From positions 3,836,003 through 3,900,002 of the forward strand of contig NC_085093.1 in NCBI RefSeq assembly GCF_963422355.1: a stretch of DNA of 64,000 bases, written 5' to 3'. This stretch comes from Corticium candelabrum. Lineage: Eukaryota; Porifera; Homoscleromorpha; Homosclerophorida; Plakinidae. The notes beneath the pieces are model-generated. The model saw nothing but the letters and a program-made list of their open reading frames with translations, was not told where the DNA came from and did no database searches. This document shows, one piece after another, positions 22,281 to 36,190 of this stretch (position 1 is the first letter of the stretch; every line of letters begins with the position of its first letter). The translations under genes and the position numbers were made by a program.

Positions 22281-23358
22281 ATGTCGACCAGTGAGCTTTT
22301 GAAAGAGCTTGCAGGTTTGCGAGAACGCATTGACCACTTGGAACGAGAAAAAAGAACTGACGACATTTCTGCGAGTAGCAATTCCTCAAAACCGAGGCCA
22401 CGAGAAGTTAGTCCGACGGTAAAAGCGCTAAGTAATGCGTTGTAGCGAGGTAGATGTCAGTATATACGAAATTGTAAATTTCCGGAAATGGACCGGAAGG
22501 CGGCTTCTTCAGTAGAGAATGGTTATTAATTTTATTTTTCTAATAGGCGGCACTGAAACGGCTCTTTGGCGACATGTCACTTGAAATCAAACCTGCAGAA
22601 AGACCATGGCAAGATGTTGCTGCAGAACTAAGAAAGACTCTTGTGCAAATGCTCGGAGCGGGAGGCAATCGTCGAAATATTGATGACACCACAATACTAA
22701 GACGTGTGCGTCAGTTTTATGTCGCACGAAGACAGACTGTAACTGCAGCCAAAAACACAGAGAAGAGACGTCGAAGACGGCAACAACTTAAAGTCAGCGC
22801 AGCGACTTACGTGAGCATTTTAATCTAGCTGATATATTAACGAATGCAATTCCTAGTGTAACAGTTTGCATTACCCAGAATTTAAATTAAATAAAACTTT
22901 AATTAAAGTTGATTTCACATATGCGTAGATAAATTACGGGTATGTAGTTGTACTCTGAGTAATCTGCATGAAGATGAAGAGTACTGTATATGCATGTACA
23001 GTTGGGTTTCTGTTGCAGACCTACAGGCGTCAGAAAGTGGCTGAGGCTATTAGAAAAACCAGCTTTCAGCAGACCAGAGACGTGTCATTGTTCAGATCTG
23101 CCATTCCCAGATTGACAGATAAACAAGTTTCGCCAGCACCAACTAGCAGCGATGAAGATGCTAAACTGAAGAAACAAAAGTTGCAAGTTAAACACCTGAA
23201 ACGAATGAGAGAGTTGGCAGCAGTAAAGAGGCGAGTTCAAGACAAGGTGTGCCCGGACTGGAGACAGCAGGCAGTCGAAGAAGGCTTCTTAATTAGTGGT
23301 ATATTTGAGACAATCATGTGTCATAATCTCTAACAGACAATTGGTCAGACTACACACA

Positions 23359-23450
<92 letters not shown>

Positions 23451-24748
23451 CATATGTAACCCTTGCATTTAAACTGTTAAAACATTGCACTGATGTTGTG
23501 TTTGTTACTGGTAGATTCAGGAGAAGAGTCGAGTGATGCAGGGGCCAACTGCAGGTGCATTGCTTATTTCAATTGCTGGGATCGAAATACTCTAACATAA
23601 TCGTTGTTTGAAATTGTAGTGAATTAGCTGACAAAGACAATCAAATGTCAGGTATACCAACTAAATGCAATGGCCTCAGTGGCATGTGAGCACGTGTACA
23701 GTAGTAAGTTACTATTTTACTAAGTGTAAGGAAAAAGATTATCTTATTTTTACTGTACAAGCAAATAAGCAATAGTATTGGTATGCTATATGGGGGCGAG
23801 GAAGATGAAGTGAGCTACTTGTAACGCACTACATAATGCTATTGAAAATATTACAATCATGTACATTAGTAGACATGCATAGCATTGCCAATGCAAATTA
23901 TTTTGTCAATATTGCACATGTAGAGTATGAAGCCGAATATGACGATTCTGATGTAATTCCTGCAACACCAGAACATAGTGCAAGTAAGTATATACAGAGT
24001 ACAGTATGTCTAATGTTGAGTTTTGCTTGCGATAATTACATGTACATTGGTATAATACTGTTTAGTGTACGTTGTATGTACTTGTAGTGGCTGTATACTA
24101 TCATGGAATCTTGTAGTTAACAAGATAATATATTCCTTATTATTGTGAATTCAGATTATGAGCATAAATCAGATGTACCGGTAGCTGTGACATCTCCAAA
24201 ACATAGACAAGGTGAGTATTATTATATACTAGGATCCATGGCCCGTCTTTCGTACGGGCAAGATACTGTAGTGTAAAGATAGGTCTGTGGATACGTCACG
24301 TGCAATCTTTGTTGCGCGGTCCCGGATGCGCTGAATGAATTCGAATCTTGCTCTTCGCGCTTGTTTCAATCGAAATCGACACACTCCCCGTGTAGCGCTT
24401 GCTGCAGAGAACGTGTAGGTTGGATTCTGTGGAAATGCAATCAGAATTTGGAGAGAAACGAAAGTGATAGAAGAGTAAGTTTCGTCGGCAAGAGATATTC
24501 GATCGCTCGAAGCTTTGCGAAGGACGACGATGCATACGGTCTACACAGGACTGGTGCGGGCGTGTGTTCGAATGAACAGGAATGTGTAGCGTTTGCGTCG
24601 TCGAGAAATTTTACGCGGGGGTCGACCCCTCGAGAGGGGACCCGGTGCAAATTTTTTAATTTTTTTTACGCAAACCTTTCTCTGTGCGTGCCGAGTGTGC
24701 GTACCAATTTCGGTTGCGAACGGACAAAAGACGTGGCCCCCAAACGCG

Positions 24749-24803
<55 letters not shown>

Positions 24804-25216
24804 GGACAATTTGAGCTTTATATAGTAGATGTGCACACTATATTATGATGGCAACTTTTAATTTGAGCAGCTAGCATTTTGTTTGTTGATTAATATTATT
24901 GATATTAATATCACTTATAATGATATTTATAATTACTATTTTATTCCCGGGGAAAGCCTTGAGTACACATCTCATTTATATTAACAAATTAAACGGCATA
25001 CTGGTAATTTGTTGTCATCAAGTCTTTGTTTCCTTACTACATTTCCAGAAGGATCACTCTGCTGTTATTTGCAACTACATAGTATCTGTATATTTCTGAT
25101 GGCAACTTTGCGATTGTAATTTGTTATTATTCCAGATGATGAGGTCGATGATATGTTCGAAGATCTATTGCCTCGTGCAGCCAGCTTTGACGCTTTTCCA
25201 TCTACACAGAATCAAG
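22281..25216 (+). CDS. Unrecognised eight-exon gene (unit B)
   Basis: The exons are 22281-22418, 22547-22810, 23019-23298, 23515-23554, 23620-23651, 23924-23983, 24155-24211 and 25136-25216. All splice sites and phases of the unit A gene (4306-7254) are kept and the predicted protein shows no visible change. The only length differences lie in the CA tracts of introns 3 and 7. It has a basic coiled-coil N-half and an acidic C-half. No family is recognised. Confidence 0.55.
23353..23446. repeat. (CA)n microsatellite in intron 3 (unit B)
   Basis: Counterpart of 5378-5472, with a small difference at its right edge. Confidence 0.97.
24751..24800. repeat. (CA)n microsatellite in intron 7 (unit B)
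   Basis: Counterpart of 6775-6838, 14 bp shorter. Confidence 0.97.
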
Positions 25217-25902
25217 GTGACAAATAGGCATTCGAGTAACTGTATTTGTCTATTTAAACACTAGGTGTGCATGTATCTGGTGTTTATACCTACCCACGAT
25301 TTTATTGCATTGCATATGTGGAATAGTCAATTGACCTCTTCCCAGCTCTGGGTACTTTGGTAGTAACTATTCAATAGTTATAACATGGGTGGTAGGGATG
25401 TTGGCGTGTTATAAGACTCCAAGCCGTGAGGGCTTTAAGCCTTATCACTGAGATTATTGACCGAGCTTCAGGCAAGGTTCAATTATCGAGGTGCTAAGTG
25501 CTTGCAGCTGTTATAAAGTTGACCTTCGGTGTTGTATCGCTGATATAACACCTGCAATGGACCAATGAGCGCACCTAAAGGTCACATGATATATTATAAA
25601 TTTGTCAGGACAGCATGTGTCTGTGCCTATCACATTCCGAGAGCTTTCACTTTGTAAACATATAAAACGTTGATAAGAAGGTAGTAACCCAGAGCCACAC
25701 TGAGACAAGCAAGCCACCTATGAAGCTCTGGAGGTTGGCAGTTTGATGGGCTGATGGCTAATTTAGCCCCAAGAATGTCATCTTTTGTTAAACGAATCAG
25801 ATTCAGCAATGAGTCAAACAATAAATTATAGTGTGAGTCAAATGTCATTCCATATGTGGTTGCTACCAATTCAAAGTCCTCATCTATCTATCTATCTATC
25901 TA

Positions 25903-25941
<39 letters not shown>

Positions 25942-25955
25942 TTTTATTTTATACA
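25217..25955. other. No gene recognised; lacks the 151-bp segment of unit A
   Basis: Counterpart of 7255-8144. After AAAGTCCTCA at 25873-25882 the sequence runs directly into the CTAT and AT microsatellite (to about 25938). Confidence 0.6.
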
Positions 25956-26821
25956 CTAAGTGAGCAAGTCCCAAAGAGAGTCACTAGAAGAATGCAGTTG
26001 CAGACAACCGTGCACTAAACGAGCATTAAATAACCAGAGTTTCAGAGATAATTGTCCTATGAGGTTCTGGAAGGCTTGAGAAAGGGATGTTGTATTACAG
26101 GTGGTAGTCTTCGACGCGATAATCTTTAGAGTCTTCAAGCTTAAAGGTGTCCAATAACCTAGGGTCTCCAAAGCCATAGGGAAGAACTCTCTGCCAGCAG
26201 CAGTGACGATATCATCATGGTAGGCATCTTTTTCATTTCGCTCGCCAATGCGGCGGCACCTGCACTGGTTGCAGCGGCAACGATGTAGCTGGGTTGGAGG
26301 GAATTTCTAACAGTTACGTCAAAGAAAGCAGGTTTTCCATTGGTAAAATCAGGATGATAAATGTCATCTGGTCGATGAAGATCTCGGCCACCTATTCTCT
26401 GTTCCTTCTTTACTCCACTATTGTCGGTGTGGAGGGCGTACCAGACAATATCCCTCAAACTGTCATGTCGTTTTGTTCGCAAGGGGTCACTTCCATAGCT
26501 CAAGGCGTGGTTCCCAAACTGATCAATGATATTACCACACACACATCTTTGGGCATTTGGATGTGGTGGAAATATTGGTAATCCCAGCCAGATCCTATTG
26601 ATGCGATGAAGTCATGTTTTGAAAATGCCAGCCCAAGTTTTCATTGGGAACAGCCCTGAGCCAGGCTGCAGCGTGAGTGGACGAGATGGTATTGACACGA
26701 GCAAGATCTCTTATGCTGCTGTTGTTTTCCAAAGAAGCATAAACCACGTCATCTATTTGGCCCTGAAATCAAGCCAGACTTGACACAATTTCAGAACCAC
26801 ATGCTGGAGCGTGGCTAAGAG
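25956..26821 (-). pseudogene. Retroelement C-terminus with restriction-like endonuclease signature (unit B)
   Basis: Same fragment as 8145-9010, with the CVCGNIIDQFGNHALS and RPDDIYHPDF motifs in the open frame 26159-26542. Confidence 0.6.
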
Positions 26822-27110
26822 CCGTTCCCAATCGAAACCTTGGCCTTTCCATGACCAGGGATGAGTTCTGTATTGCTGTTTGTTTATGGTTGGGCATAAC
26901 TCTTTTTCCAGTACATCCTTCTGCTGTAAGGTGAAATTAAGTGTGGTCAGTTAATTGACGGTTTTGGTGACCATCTCCTTGTCAGACTAATTTACGGTCA
27001 AAACGTCATGACGTTTTCAGAGACATTATCTTCAATGCTTTATTGATAGATGACAAAGGCACTTCGATTCAAAGGAGCAGAGATTCTTGTCAGACACCTG
27101 TGATCGCACT

Positions 27111-27291
27111 GGAGACGTCTTCCATCCTAAATTTTTGACTGGTCGTCTTGCTTACTTTTGATATAACTGTACACAATTCATTCCAATCTAAATTTGTGTC
27201 AAGTTCAGCGACTGTCGCAAGTGCCGCCAGTCTGGCTGGGGAGATTGACAAAGACACCAAATATGATGACTTCTGCCAGCCTGGAAACTTT
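27111..27291 (+). pseudogene. Second retroelement endonuclease scrap (unit B)
   Basis: Counterpart of 9300-9480. It has one visible coding difference (Gly to Ser in SATVASAASL). Confidence 0.55.
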
Positions 27292-27478
27292 GAGAGCCAT
27301 TGCTACCAAAACAATTACTTCAAACAACATTCCGTAATTTTCACAGGCCTACAGTAAGCTTATGCAGCAGCTGTCAGTTAGCTTGTGAAAGTTTAATGCT
27401 AGACTGATAGAAAGTAGACTACTTTTAGATTCAAATGACTGTTTTTGGGATTTGCCTGTTATGTCTGTTTCTTCCTTG

Positions 27479-27479
<1 letters not shown>

Positions 27480-27537
<58 letters not shown>

Positions 27538-27555
27538 CATACATACATACATATA
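27480..27555. repeat. (TA)n followed by (TACA)n microsatellite (unit B)
   Basis: Counterpart of 9669-9750, 6 bp shorter. Confidence 0.97.
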
Positions 27556-27942
27556 TAATTTACATAGCAAGAAAATCCAACAAGTCATTGTTTGCATCTA
27601 GAAGACAACGTTGTAACATTCTATCATTGTACTTCCAAAGAGTGACAGAGAGTTGTTCCGTTAGATTCCTGACAGCCATGGAAAAAGGGATGTGTTTGCT
27701 GTAATTACTTTAGAAGCAATGATTTTCAGTGTCACAAGACTTGAAAATACAGATCATTGTTTTGACTAATATATATTGGTTAACTTAAAGGGGAACTCTC
27801 ATGAAAATAGAAGTAACGTTCTCATGATAGTACTAAGTGGCCTGATTCTATTGGTACCTTTCTTTCTTAATAGAACTCTTTCTGAACGGAGAAATTGAGC
27901 TTCCAACGAGAGGCGTAACCCTATGGTGGTCGCCATTTTGAG

Positions 27943-28131
27943 ATGATGACGTACGAAATCTTAACCTATTGCGCATGTGTTGTCATCAGAGTATATGGCG
28001 TATACTGTTTTGAGCCCGAATGTGATGACGCTGAGAGCAGTTCGAGTTCGGGAAACTCTCATGAAATTGATTCGGACACAGGGGACAGAATCCCCGAGCG
28101 CTTGGTCAACACAGACTGGTGCGTTATATGT
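27943..28131 (+). CDS. Kolobok accessory ORF start, P2X7-ballast-like (unit B)
   Basis: Same as 10138-10326; the predicted residues are identical. Only the start of the domain is visible. Confidence 0.4.
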
Positions 28132-28145
28132 CATAGTTGTATGTT

Positions 28146-30376
28146 CTATGTAAATCTTGTTTTACGAGCACTAACAACAGTTTCCTTGAGTGGTCTTTCA
28201 CAGGTGGCAATGTTGGCTGGTAAAATCACTGGAGGTTGTCTGGCTTTGTGTTTTCGAAGAGGTTGTGGATTCAGCTGCCGTTTATTTAGAACTGCTTTAA
28301 GGATTCCCTGCAGATAGCCATAGCTCTTTGATTCAGTGATGGGCTTTGCAAACCAGATCTTGGTAGGTTTGGGAAAAACCACCTTGTATCTCACTTCTGC
28401 ACTGCTAGTGGTAGCTTGCCTTCTTCCTGTGTTGTGGTTACGATCAAGTGCAGCCAGCTGTGTTCTTGCAAGCATCCCCTTGTAGCTGAAACGTTGCCTC
28501 TTAGAACAATATTTAGTGAGAAGAGCATGGTAAACTTCCAAATTACCAGTGTAGCTGAAGTCCGTTAGCTTGTCAAGGTCTTTCAAAAGCTTCTTGTTTA
28601 GGACTACCGACTTCAGTGCATCATGTGCAGGAGAACATTTCTTTAACCACTGCTTTCGTTGGCTCTCTTCAAGTGACAATTCGTTGTGTTCACACTTGCC
28701 AAAAGATGCAGCATTCTCCCATGAATGGACATTGATGGTATGGTAAATAATAGAAATCCATTTCTCTCTTAGATTTTCAGCTTGTCCATTACATGATTTT
28801 GATGACCACCACAAGTGATTTGCCACAGATCTTATCCGTGGAAGAAGGTTACTACAGCCCTTTGCTTTACCCAGTTGGGTTAACTTTTTGATAACACTTT
28901 TTGAAACGTGCCAAACATCATACTGATGATCTATATCAGGGAACTGCTTTTTCATGACAGATGTTATCTGCAGGTGTCTATCAGTAGCAATTTGAGCCAC
29001 AGTTAAGCCTTTAGTTACTAGCTCATTGACTGATCGTAGAAACCCCTCTTTTTCCATCCCAACAGAATTGGAAACTTCGCTGACCTGCACCAACTGAAAA
29101 TCAACAATAAGCCCTGTATCTTGCCCCACTAGAGTATATGTACAATATTTAGCGGAATATCCAGGGCTGTCACATCGCCCATCTCCCAGTAGGTGTAAAG
29201 GGTTGTCTTTGAAGTTTTCTAGTATAGATTCCTGGTGACTTTTCCACGTTTCATTAACCACAGGACACAGGTATTCATCTTGCATCGATAAAATGATGAT
29301 TCCGAGATGAATTTCAATTTTATGATTTGAGCAAAGTGGCCGAATTTGCTGAATGTTCCTCCTGACAACAGAATCCCTGCTGCGGTTATAAGATTTCCGG
29401 CAGGTAGACCAGCAACAAGTGGTTGGGACTGCCAGTTTACATTATGCCCTTTTGAGCACTCCATATTTACTACTAACATTGTTCCACTTGTTGATTCTGA
29501 TTGGCTGACTACAGAAGAGCCACATGTTGGGCAGAATCGGAACAGTTTACTCAAGGAATTTCTGAAAACAATAAATTTTTGGTCCTCTTGACCACCCATT
29601 TCGGTATCCGAATCTTGTGAAGTACAAGATGTGTCAAAGACGCAGTATTTCTCTGTTTCACTGTCTGTATTAGGAGAATGTGCCTCTTCATCAGACTCTG
29701 TGGACTGACAACTGTCAGTTACTGGTGTTACTAACCATGGGGCAATTTGTGGTGGCTGAAGTTGACTAGAATGCATGTTCTCGGGAATTGGTGAAGATTC
29801 TCTCACACAGTACGAATGTTCCTTTGTTTCAGCCAGGTCTCTAAGATCATATTGCGTTGAAGCATCACAAAATTCACGTGCTTTGGTTCCAGGAGAATTG
29901 TTTTCTTTGTCGATTTCTTGGTGGTGCTCATAATCATCATCAGAGTCAGACACTCTAGCAACCTTAGCATGTTGTTTCATTACTTCAGTAAGGGCCTACA
30001 TCAACAGGGTCTGCTCTAAGTGACAGGTTGATTGAAACAGACAGTAAATAGTAACCCGATTGTGTCTTCGTTTCTGTCCTGTTGATCGTTGTTTTCATTT
30101 GGAGGTGAAAGTGAAATTGTTGGGACAGCATCTGGCTTGAGGTGAATTCGTGGTTTTGTTCCCAGTAATTCTGCTTGCAAATCTCGTTGAAAACAGTCCG
30201 GTTCGAAGTGTTCACTGCAGACCAAGCTACTACGTCTAACAGGAGGATTCTGTAATCGAAGCTTTGTCAGCCAGTTTCAGCAGAGGCTTGTTCCTAAGAG
30301 GTAAGTGATGAAAGCGCACACCACGTTCGCGATCTCCGTCCTTGTTGTTGCAACCGAACGCAATACAGTAAACCAT
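28146..30376 (-). pseudogene. THAP-domain Kolobok transposase, frameshifted (unit B)
   Basis: Same two frameshifts as unit A: one inside the THAP domain, one before the catalytic part. The catalytic open frame is 28146-29285, the acidic and Cys-His part is 29219-29980, and the THAP halves lie between 30016 and 30376. Confidence 0.8.
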
Positions 30377-31375
30377 TCTTTGTAATGTAATGGACAACTC
30401 ACAAGTCAACGGCAGTAGATTAGCTGCAATATTACTTCTACGTAGTGAAATTATAGTCTCTACTCGCACATTACAACATGCCCTATTCAGTCAGCGTGAC
30501 CGTATCAGGTCGTTTTCAGTCACGGCATTTGTTCCGCCCAGTCAACCTTGTACCCGTATGGCCTGAGGTAATAGTAAATGACATTACCACGCATCGTAGA
30601 CGGCTCACACCCAAGGACGCTCTTAGTGAGCATCCAAGATACTGTGTTATTAGATGCTACATCCTTTCAAATTCTGACTGATCCTCGATATATCCTCGCT
30701 AAACAGAGCAACATACGCGAGTAAGATATTGTTACGTCATCATTTCAAAATGGCGACTGCCATAAGGTTACGCCCCATGTTCGAAGCTCAATTTCTCCGT
30801 TCAGAAAGAGTTGTATTAAGAAAGAAAGGTACCAATAGAGTCAGGGCACTTAGTACTATCATGGGAATGTTACTTGTAATTTCGTGGGAGTTCCCCTTTA
30901 AGACAGTTGCTCAATGTTATTTCTGTCAGTCTGACAGTTTCGTCTTTTGTGTCTGTACCAATGGAGTAATAGCAGAATTACTTTTTATAGGTTTGACACA
31001 ATTGACGCCTGTACATGTAAGGAGCAAAAAAAGGAAAACCTTGTCATTGAAAGAATGCAGCTGCAGGGGAAGAGACCAGCGCATAAAGGTTCTGCAAGAA
31101 TTGACATGTAATGACTTTGTTGAGGACACATGCACAGAAAATTACTCTCACTGAGAAGAGCCAAGCCAAAGCATTTTGCAGAGGAGAGTAATATTAGAGA
31201 CACATGATAATGACACTTACAAGTATTAGATAATATTTTAGTTATAACTGATTAATAATTAATTATAACTAATTATTAATTAATTAATAGCTGATTATTT
31301 GTAATAGCTGCACTACGTATAGTAAAAACCACGTTACCATTGTGTTTTAGCCAGCCTATGTTCATTCACTGTGCT

Positions 31376-31520
31376 TACAGGACCGCGTTAAATCTACTTA
31401 TCAATCAGATATGTGATTATAGGACTGCGTCTGACCTTCTCTTGAATCATATAGGGTGTGATTATAAGACTGCCTCTGACCTTCTCCTGAATCATATAGG
31501 GTGTGATTATAGGATCTGTT
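31376..31520 (+). repeat. 45-bp minisatellite (unit B)
   Basis: Three drifting copies of a unit encoding DYRTASDLLLNHIGC. The second copy reads TAS where unit A reads TAA. Confidence 0.75.
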
Positions 31521-31855
31521 TCATGCATATCTCATGGGTGTGATTTCTAAGAACCCAAGAATTCAATCAGAAATCTAGTACATGATTACATATACTGTTT
31601 TACCTGTGTGGTGATTGGTTGCCGATTGCTTTGTCAAAGTTATTTAGATATCAAGAGAGCAAATAGAAGAGCCTCGTAAACTGCTGCTGAAGTTTTATCA
31701 AATTTATGAACTTTTATATGGTATACACGTGTCTCGTATTAATTGCTGTGTTTAAGCTATACCATGCCTGTGATTCTCTGATTCATTGGAATGAGTGCAT
31801 ACATCCTAATACATCTATCTTATCTTTTGAACTCTGAGCTTCTCTTTATATATAG

Positions 31856-33219
31856 GCACGAAAGCAGTGAAAGTACACCTTCTGCAGCGTTTGCCGGATG
31901 TTGTAGAGAAGTGGGGTGCTTTGTGGGGTCATTCCTGCTTTTGGTATGAATCCCTAAATGGATTTCTTAAAAGGTTTGTACACGGCACACGATTTGTTTG
32001 CAGCCAGGTATACATAACTGTGAATTACCCCACCAAGCTGCTTGTTTGTAACTTTTGATTGTTGTGTGGGATTTAGGTTGCATCAATTGTTATGATCATT
32101 AAGACCATTTCAGATGTGCTACCATCACCGACTGACCAGCTATTAGCACCACCTGTAGTTCGTTTGGCTACAAAATTTGGACTGATGTGGTATGTAAGCT
32201 TAATGTAATTATCAATTAATAGTAATGCTAATTAGATAAATTCAAGTTGCCATTTGCCTACACCTCTAAATTATCTGTTTATATGCGACCGGCCGAAGAT
32301 CTCAAGATTTGCAAAGCAGATCTCTTTGTTGAGTGTACGAGTGTGCCTTGTGAGCATGTTGTGAGCTATAGAAATGTATATTTTGCTGTACTAGCAGGTC
32401 ACAACTAACGTATTCGTCAGACATCGGTTGCTACCTGAACATCTATATCTGTTTTGTTCTCGTCTGCAGTCATTGCAAACTTTAAATTTGTACCTAAAGT
32501 ATTGGATTTCTGTGTAGTACAGAGTATCAAGTGTTAGGAAATATTTATTGGCTCGATCGGATTGTAGCCTTGAAAACCACAAGAATCAATAGTTTGAAAC
32601 TTTGCTGACATTTCTGATTCAGCATCAAATATTTTGGAACCGATGAATCTGATTTAGAAACTCTGCTATCAGATTTGTACATCGAGACATTCTTTTGTTG
32701 TAGCAGAAATGTTATCCTATATATGCATGTCTTCTAAGAGAACTGGGATTTGTTCTAGTTAATATCAACGGTCTTCATCTAGACAACATCATATATATGT
32801 CATCGAAATGAAGTATATGAAGCTCGATCTCTGTTGTGTGTGGCTTGACTTCTTTATGAATTTTTTTGAATAGTTTGTTTATATATGACCATATATTTGT
32901 GGATTTTGTTAGGTCACCTTTCGAAGTGAAAGATTGTGTGAAAGTTTTTTGTCTACCGGATCTGTTTGTTGACCCAATCAATGTTGTTTTGAGGAGGCTT
33001 GGCAACGAGAAACTTTGTTGTGGTTCGCCTGTCAAAACTGTTGGGAGACTGAAACTAGCTGGTCATGTGATACAATCAAAGAAAAGTCACGTGACAAAGA
33101 AAAATTCTTATAATGTCGAATTTACCGAATGTCATGAAGAACAGCCGTTGTTTGGTTATGTATTACTCTTTATCATTTTTGGATGTGAACGGTTTTCTGT
33201 CATTCAACGGCTTAATTAA
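31856..33219 (+). pseudogene. CACTA-type transposase C-terminal exons (unit B)
   Basis: The exons 31856-32007 and 32077-32189 match unit A. The later frame to 33219 differs by one residue (Gln to Pro in FCLPDLF), caused by an A-to-C change that also destroys the CTACAG| candidate acceptor of unit A. Confidence 0.5.
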
Positions 33220-34719
33220 AATGGAGAAGTGGCCATTATTGCATAATGACGATGACTGCATGACTGATGTTGTTGATGCTTAGAGTAATCTTCGGGAGCC
33301 GATCGGAAAGCATTTAATTCCTTCTCAAGAGACTCGGGACTTGGTAGCAATTCCTGTAGGAGACATAACAGCTCAAGTAGTCTGTATGAAAATGTTAGGT
33401 TTAAGCTGTATTTTTTTGTGTCTCGATTTCTTAACATTATCGAGTGTGATCGAGTTGTGAAATACTCAAGAAATGGTCTCGAGCCGATTGTGTGTGCACA
33501 TTGAACACTGTTATTTTTCTTGCGAGAACTTAATTATTGGTGTATACGTCGGTTAGCATGCACTTCTTCCATATTGTAGAATCGTGCAAAGTCGACCCCC
33601 TTCATGATCTGTAGATCTCCGTTCTCTTAATTAATTACGTTAATTAATTAATCAGAAGACATGCAGCCTATATAGCCGGTAGCTATAGGATAGACAACTG
33701 GCGTCCTATCCTGTTTGACGACGATTTGGATGTGTTGTATACTCGGGTTTTCACATGCTTACATTTCATGCCAATTGCTTAGCCCGGCCTATAGCAGCCG
33801 GCTGGCTGATCACGAGCAAGCTAATTACAACCGGTGCAAGGTTTCTAGCTAGAATAGTGAAGCGCCAGCATTCTACAAATTCAAAATTATAACTATATTA
33901 AGATCGACATGATCATCGACTAGTGGCACGTTTTAGTTGTTCGAATTCGAAGCGGCCTCACGACGAGATCGTTTCGACTAGGCAACGCTCTGGACACGCG
34001 ATGAGGCCGCGCTAGTACGTCGATATTGCAATCGCTTCGGATTCGCCATCGCTTCGAATTCGATCTGAAGACGCGAATGTCGAAGCGAATTCGAGGCGAT
34101 TTGCTGCTACCCGCTGTGAACTCGCGGCGCGACTCCGTCACGCGATATATATATATATATATATTAATTGTTAGATTAAAAAATATAGTCTAGATGCCAC
34201 GTATCCTGTGCATGAGAGAGAAGAGGCGGGCGGGCGGGCGGGTGTGGGTGTATAACACTGTATATACACGCCTACGCGTCCCACGGCCATTCAAGGCTAC
34301 AACATATCCGAAGGAAGTGGTCAAATTGCTGACGTCACGATGTAGACGAAAACCATCGAGCTACACACAAGTTCTGTATATGTGCATGTATATCTATAGC
34401 TAAAACACACAATTCTTCACAATTTACAAATGACAACAAATAATTAACAACCAAACTATGGATAGGAATAACAAGCTAGAAAGGCAAATCCTGATCTGCA
34501 GCCCTCGAACAAGATATTTTTGATTTGAAAAGAGGAAACGTAGACGACGATTGTCTGTGATCCAGAACACTATAGCGGTTTCTCCCACCTTCCCTACCGC
34601 ATGCATTGTAGTGCTCGAGAAGGCGACGGTGTTTGTGTCGCAATTTCCAGTTTCCTGTCTAGATTTTTGTGTGGTTTGCATGCAATTACGAGGTTCCTGC
34701 TGTTGCGATGAGCCTTCAC
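33220..34719. other. vWA gene upstream region (unit B)
   Basis: Counterpart of 15415-16914, with several substitutions in its first 250 bp. The CpG-rich stretch is about 33935-34135. Confidence 0.45.
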
Positions 34720-34728
34720 TATATAAAG
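34720..34728 (+). promoter_or_regulatory. TATA box of the vWA gene (unit B)
   Basis: TATATAAAG, 72 bp before the ATG at 34800, identical to unit A. Confidence 0.7.
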
Positions 34729-34799
34729 ATAACAAAGCAGCTCGAAAGTCATTACTCGTCGACGGTCTGATCAGCTCGAGTCGATCGCTCTCTGTGAAG

Positions 34800-36028
34800 A
34801 TGATGACTCTGCGTGTACAGATCCTCTCTCTCGTTTCTGTCTTCTTCGTTCTGCAGACAAATCCCAGTTATGCCGTACCGATCAATGTAGACGAAGACTT
34901 TTTGAAACCTCTCTGCGAGAACCCGCCACCGGTTTTACGACTCGTGTGCAAGAGTCTGTTTGGTGTCACGTGTCCGACACAAGCCAAGTTGGGAGATTGG
35001 GCATACAATGGTAGAGAAGTCGACGGCTCGCTCAATAGCACCGCCGCTAGCGCTTGTCCCGGCGTAAGACTGCAGACGTACGAAAGAACAACGAATCTCT
35101 CGACTATTCTGTCTGAATGTCATTCAAAAGTAATCGTCCAAACAGAAGAAGAATACCGATGTGAGTATTAAACTATCTCTAGAGATTTCAAAATAACATA
35201 GTTGCATACAATTTATTCGACATTGCAGGTCCACCTACGACAAAAGAAAAGGCTGCTGCTCTAACTCGCATATTTGGAAGCTTTGGGCCACCGCCACCCC
35301 CAGTTGTACAACCATCGGCTGCTGCTGCGACGGTAGAGCCGACGACGGCACTCCCCGTAAGAGCAAAACGTCAAGAATGCTACTACAACGACGCCATAGA
35401 CCTCGCCATTCTTATCGATGCCTCTGGCAGCGTTGGCAGCCCAAACTTCTACCAATCCGTCGAGGACGTAGCCACGTTGATCGAAAACACTTGCAATGAC
35501 TTCAAATGTGGTTCTCCACAGATCAGAGTGGCCGTGGTGACGTTCGCATCTTCTCCCGTCACCGTGTTCGACTTGGCCTACTCGGCAGCAAACCACCACA
35601 ATCGCCAAGACATAATCGACAGCATCCTGACAACACACTACACGAACGGCGGCACCGCGACACGTTCGGCTCTCGAGCACGTCCGTGACAACATTTTCAG
35701 CGCCAGCCATGGTATGAGACGACACAGTAAGAAAAAACTCATGGTACTGACAGACGGTAACCACAACGGCGGACAAGACCCCAAAGACGTGGCAGAGAGC
35801 TTGCACGAGCGACCGGGTAGCGATCAAGTCGACGTCTTTGCCCTCGGCATCGGCAGCGGAATATCGTTCCAAAACGTGAAAAATCTCAATCACGCCAGCG
35901 ACTTGAACAAAATTCTTCCATTTTTGACTTACACCTCGTTCGCCGAGTTCTCACAAGGAGTTCAAGTGGTCGCCGCAGATGCTCAAGCGAACACCAACTC
36001 GTGCTCGTCGTCGGCCTTCAAGAAATGA
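34800..36028 (+). CDS. Secreted von Willebrand factor A-domain protein, two exons (unit B)
   Basis: Exon 1 is 34800-35160 and exon 2 is 35229-36028, with the intron between them keeping GTGAGT and CAG. The protein has 386 residues with the same signal peptide, RAKR processing site, DASGS metal motif and C-terminal SSAFKK as the unit A copy. Visible amino-acid changes relative to unit A are Arg to His in SECRSKV, Lys to Gln in NFYKSVED and Ser to Thr in LTYSSFAEF. Several other changes are silent, for example in the Pro-rich linker. All cysteines and metal-site residues are kept, so both copies look functional. Confidence 0.9.
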
Positions 36029-36184
36029 AGAACAAACGTGGATCTAGAGGACGTCGATTGTCATGTTGAACCAAATTTCTGTTGTTTTGTTAGTTGTTGA
36101 AATTTCTGTTTAGCAGTTCAAGTTCAACTTTATTGTTGGATACTATAGTGATATTGTCGCTATAACAGAGTCAGATTTCTAGAC

Positions 36185-36190
36185 AATAAA
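36185..36190 (+). terminator. Canonical poly(A) signal of the vWA gene (unit B)
   Basis: AATAAA, 157 bp after the stop. The two other copies have AATATA at this position. Confidence 0.55.

Larger units (their letters stand above)
27789..30897. mobile_element. Kolobok DNA transposon, 3109 bp (unit B)
   Basis: Same element as 9984-13092, flanked by TTAA at 27785-27788 and 30898-30901. Length is identical and only a few substitutions are visible, for example in the right TIR region (AACGTT to AATGTT). Confidence 0.9.
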
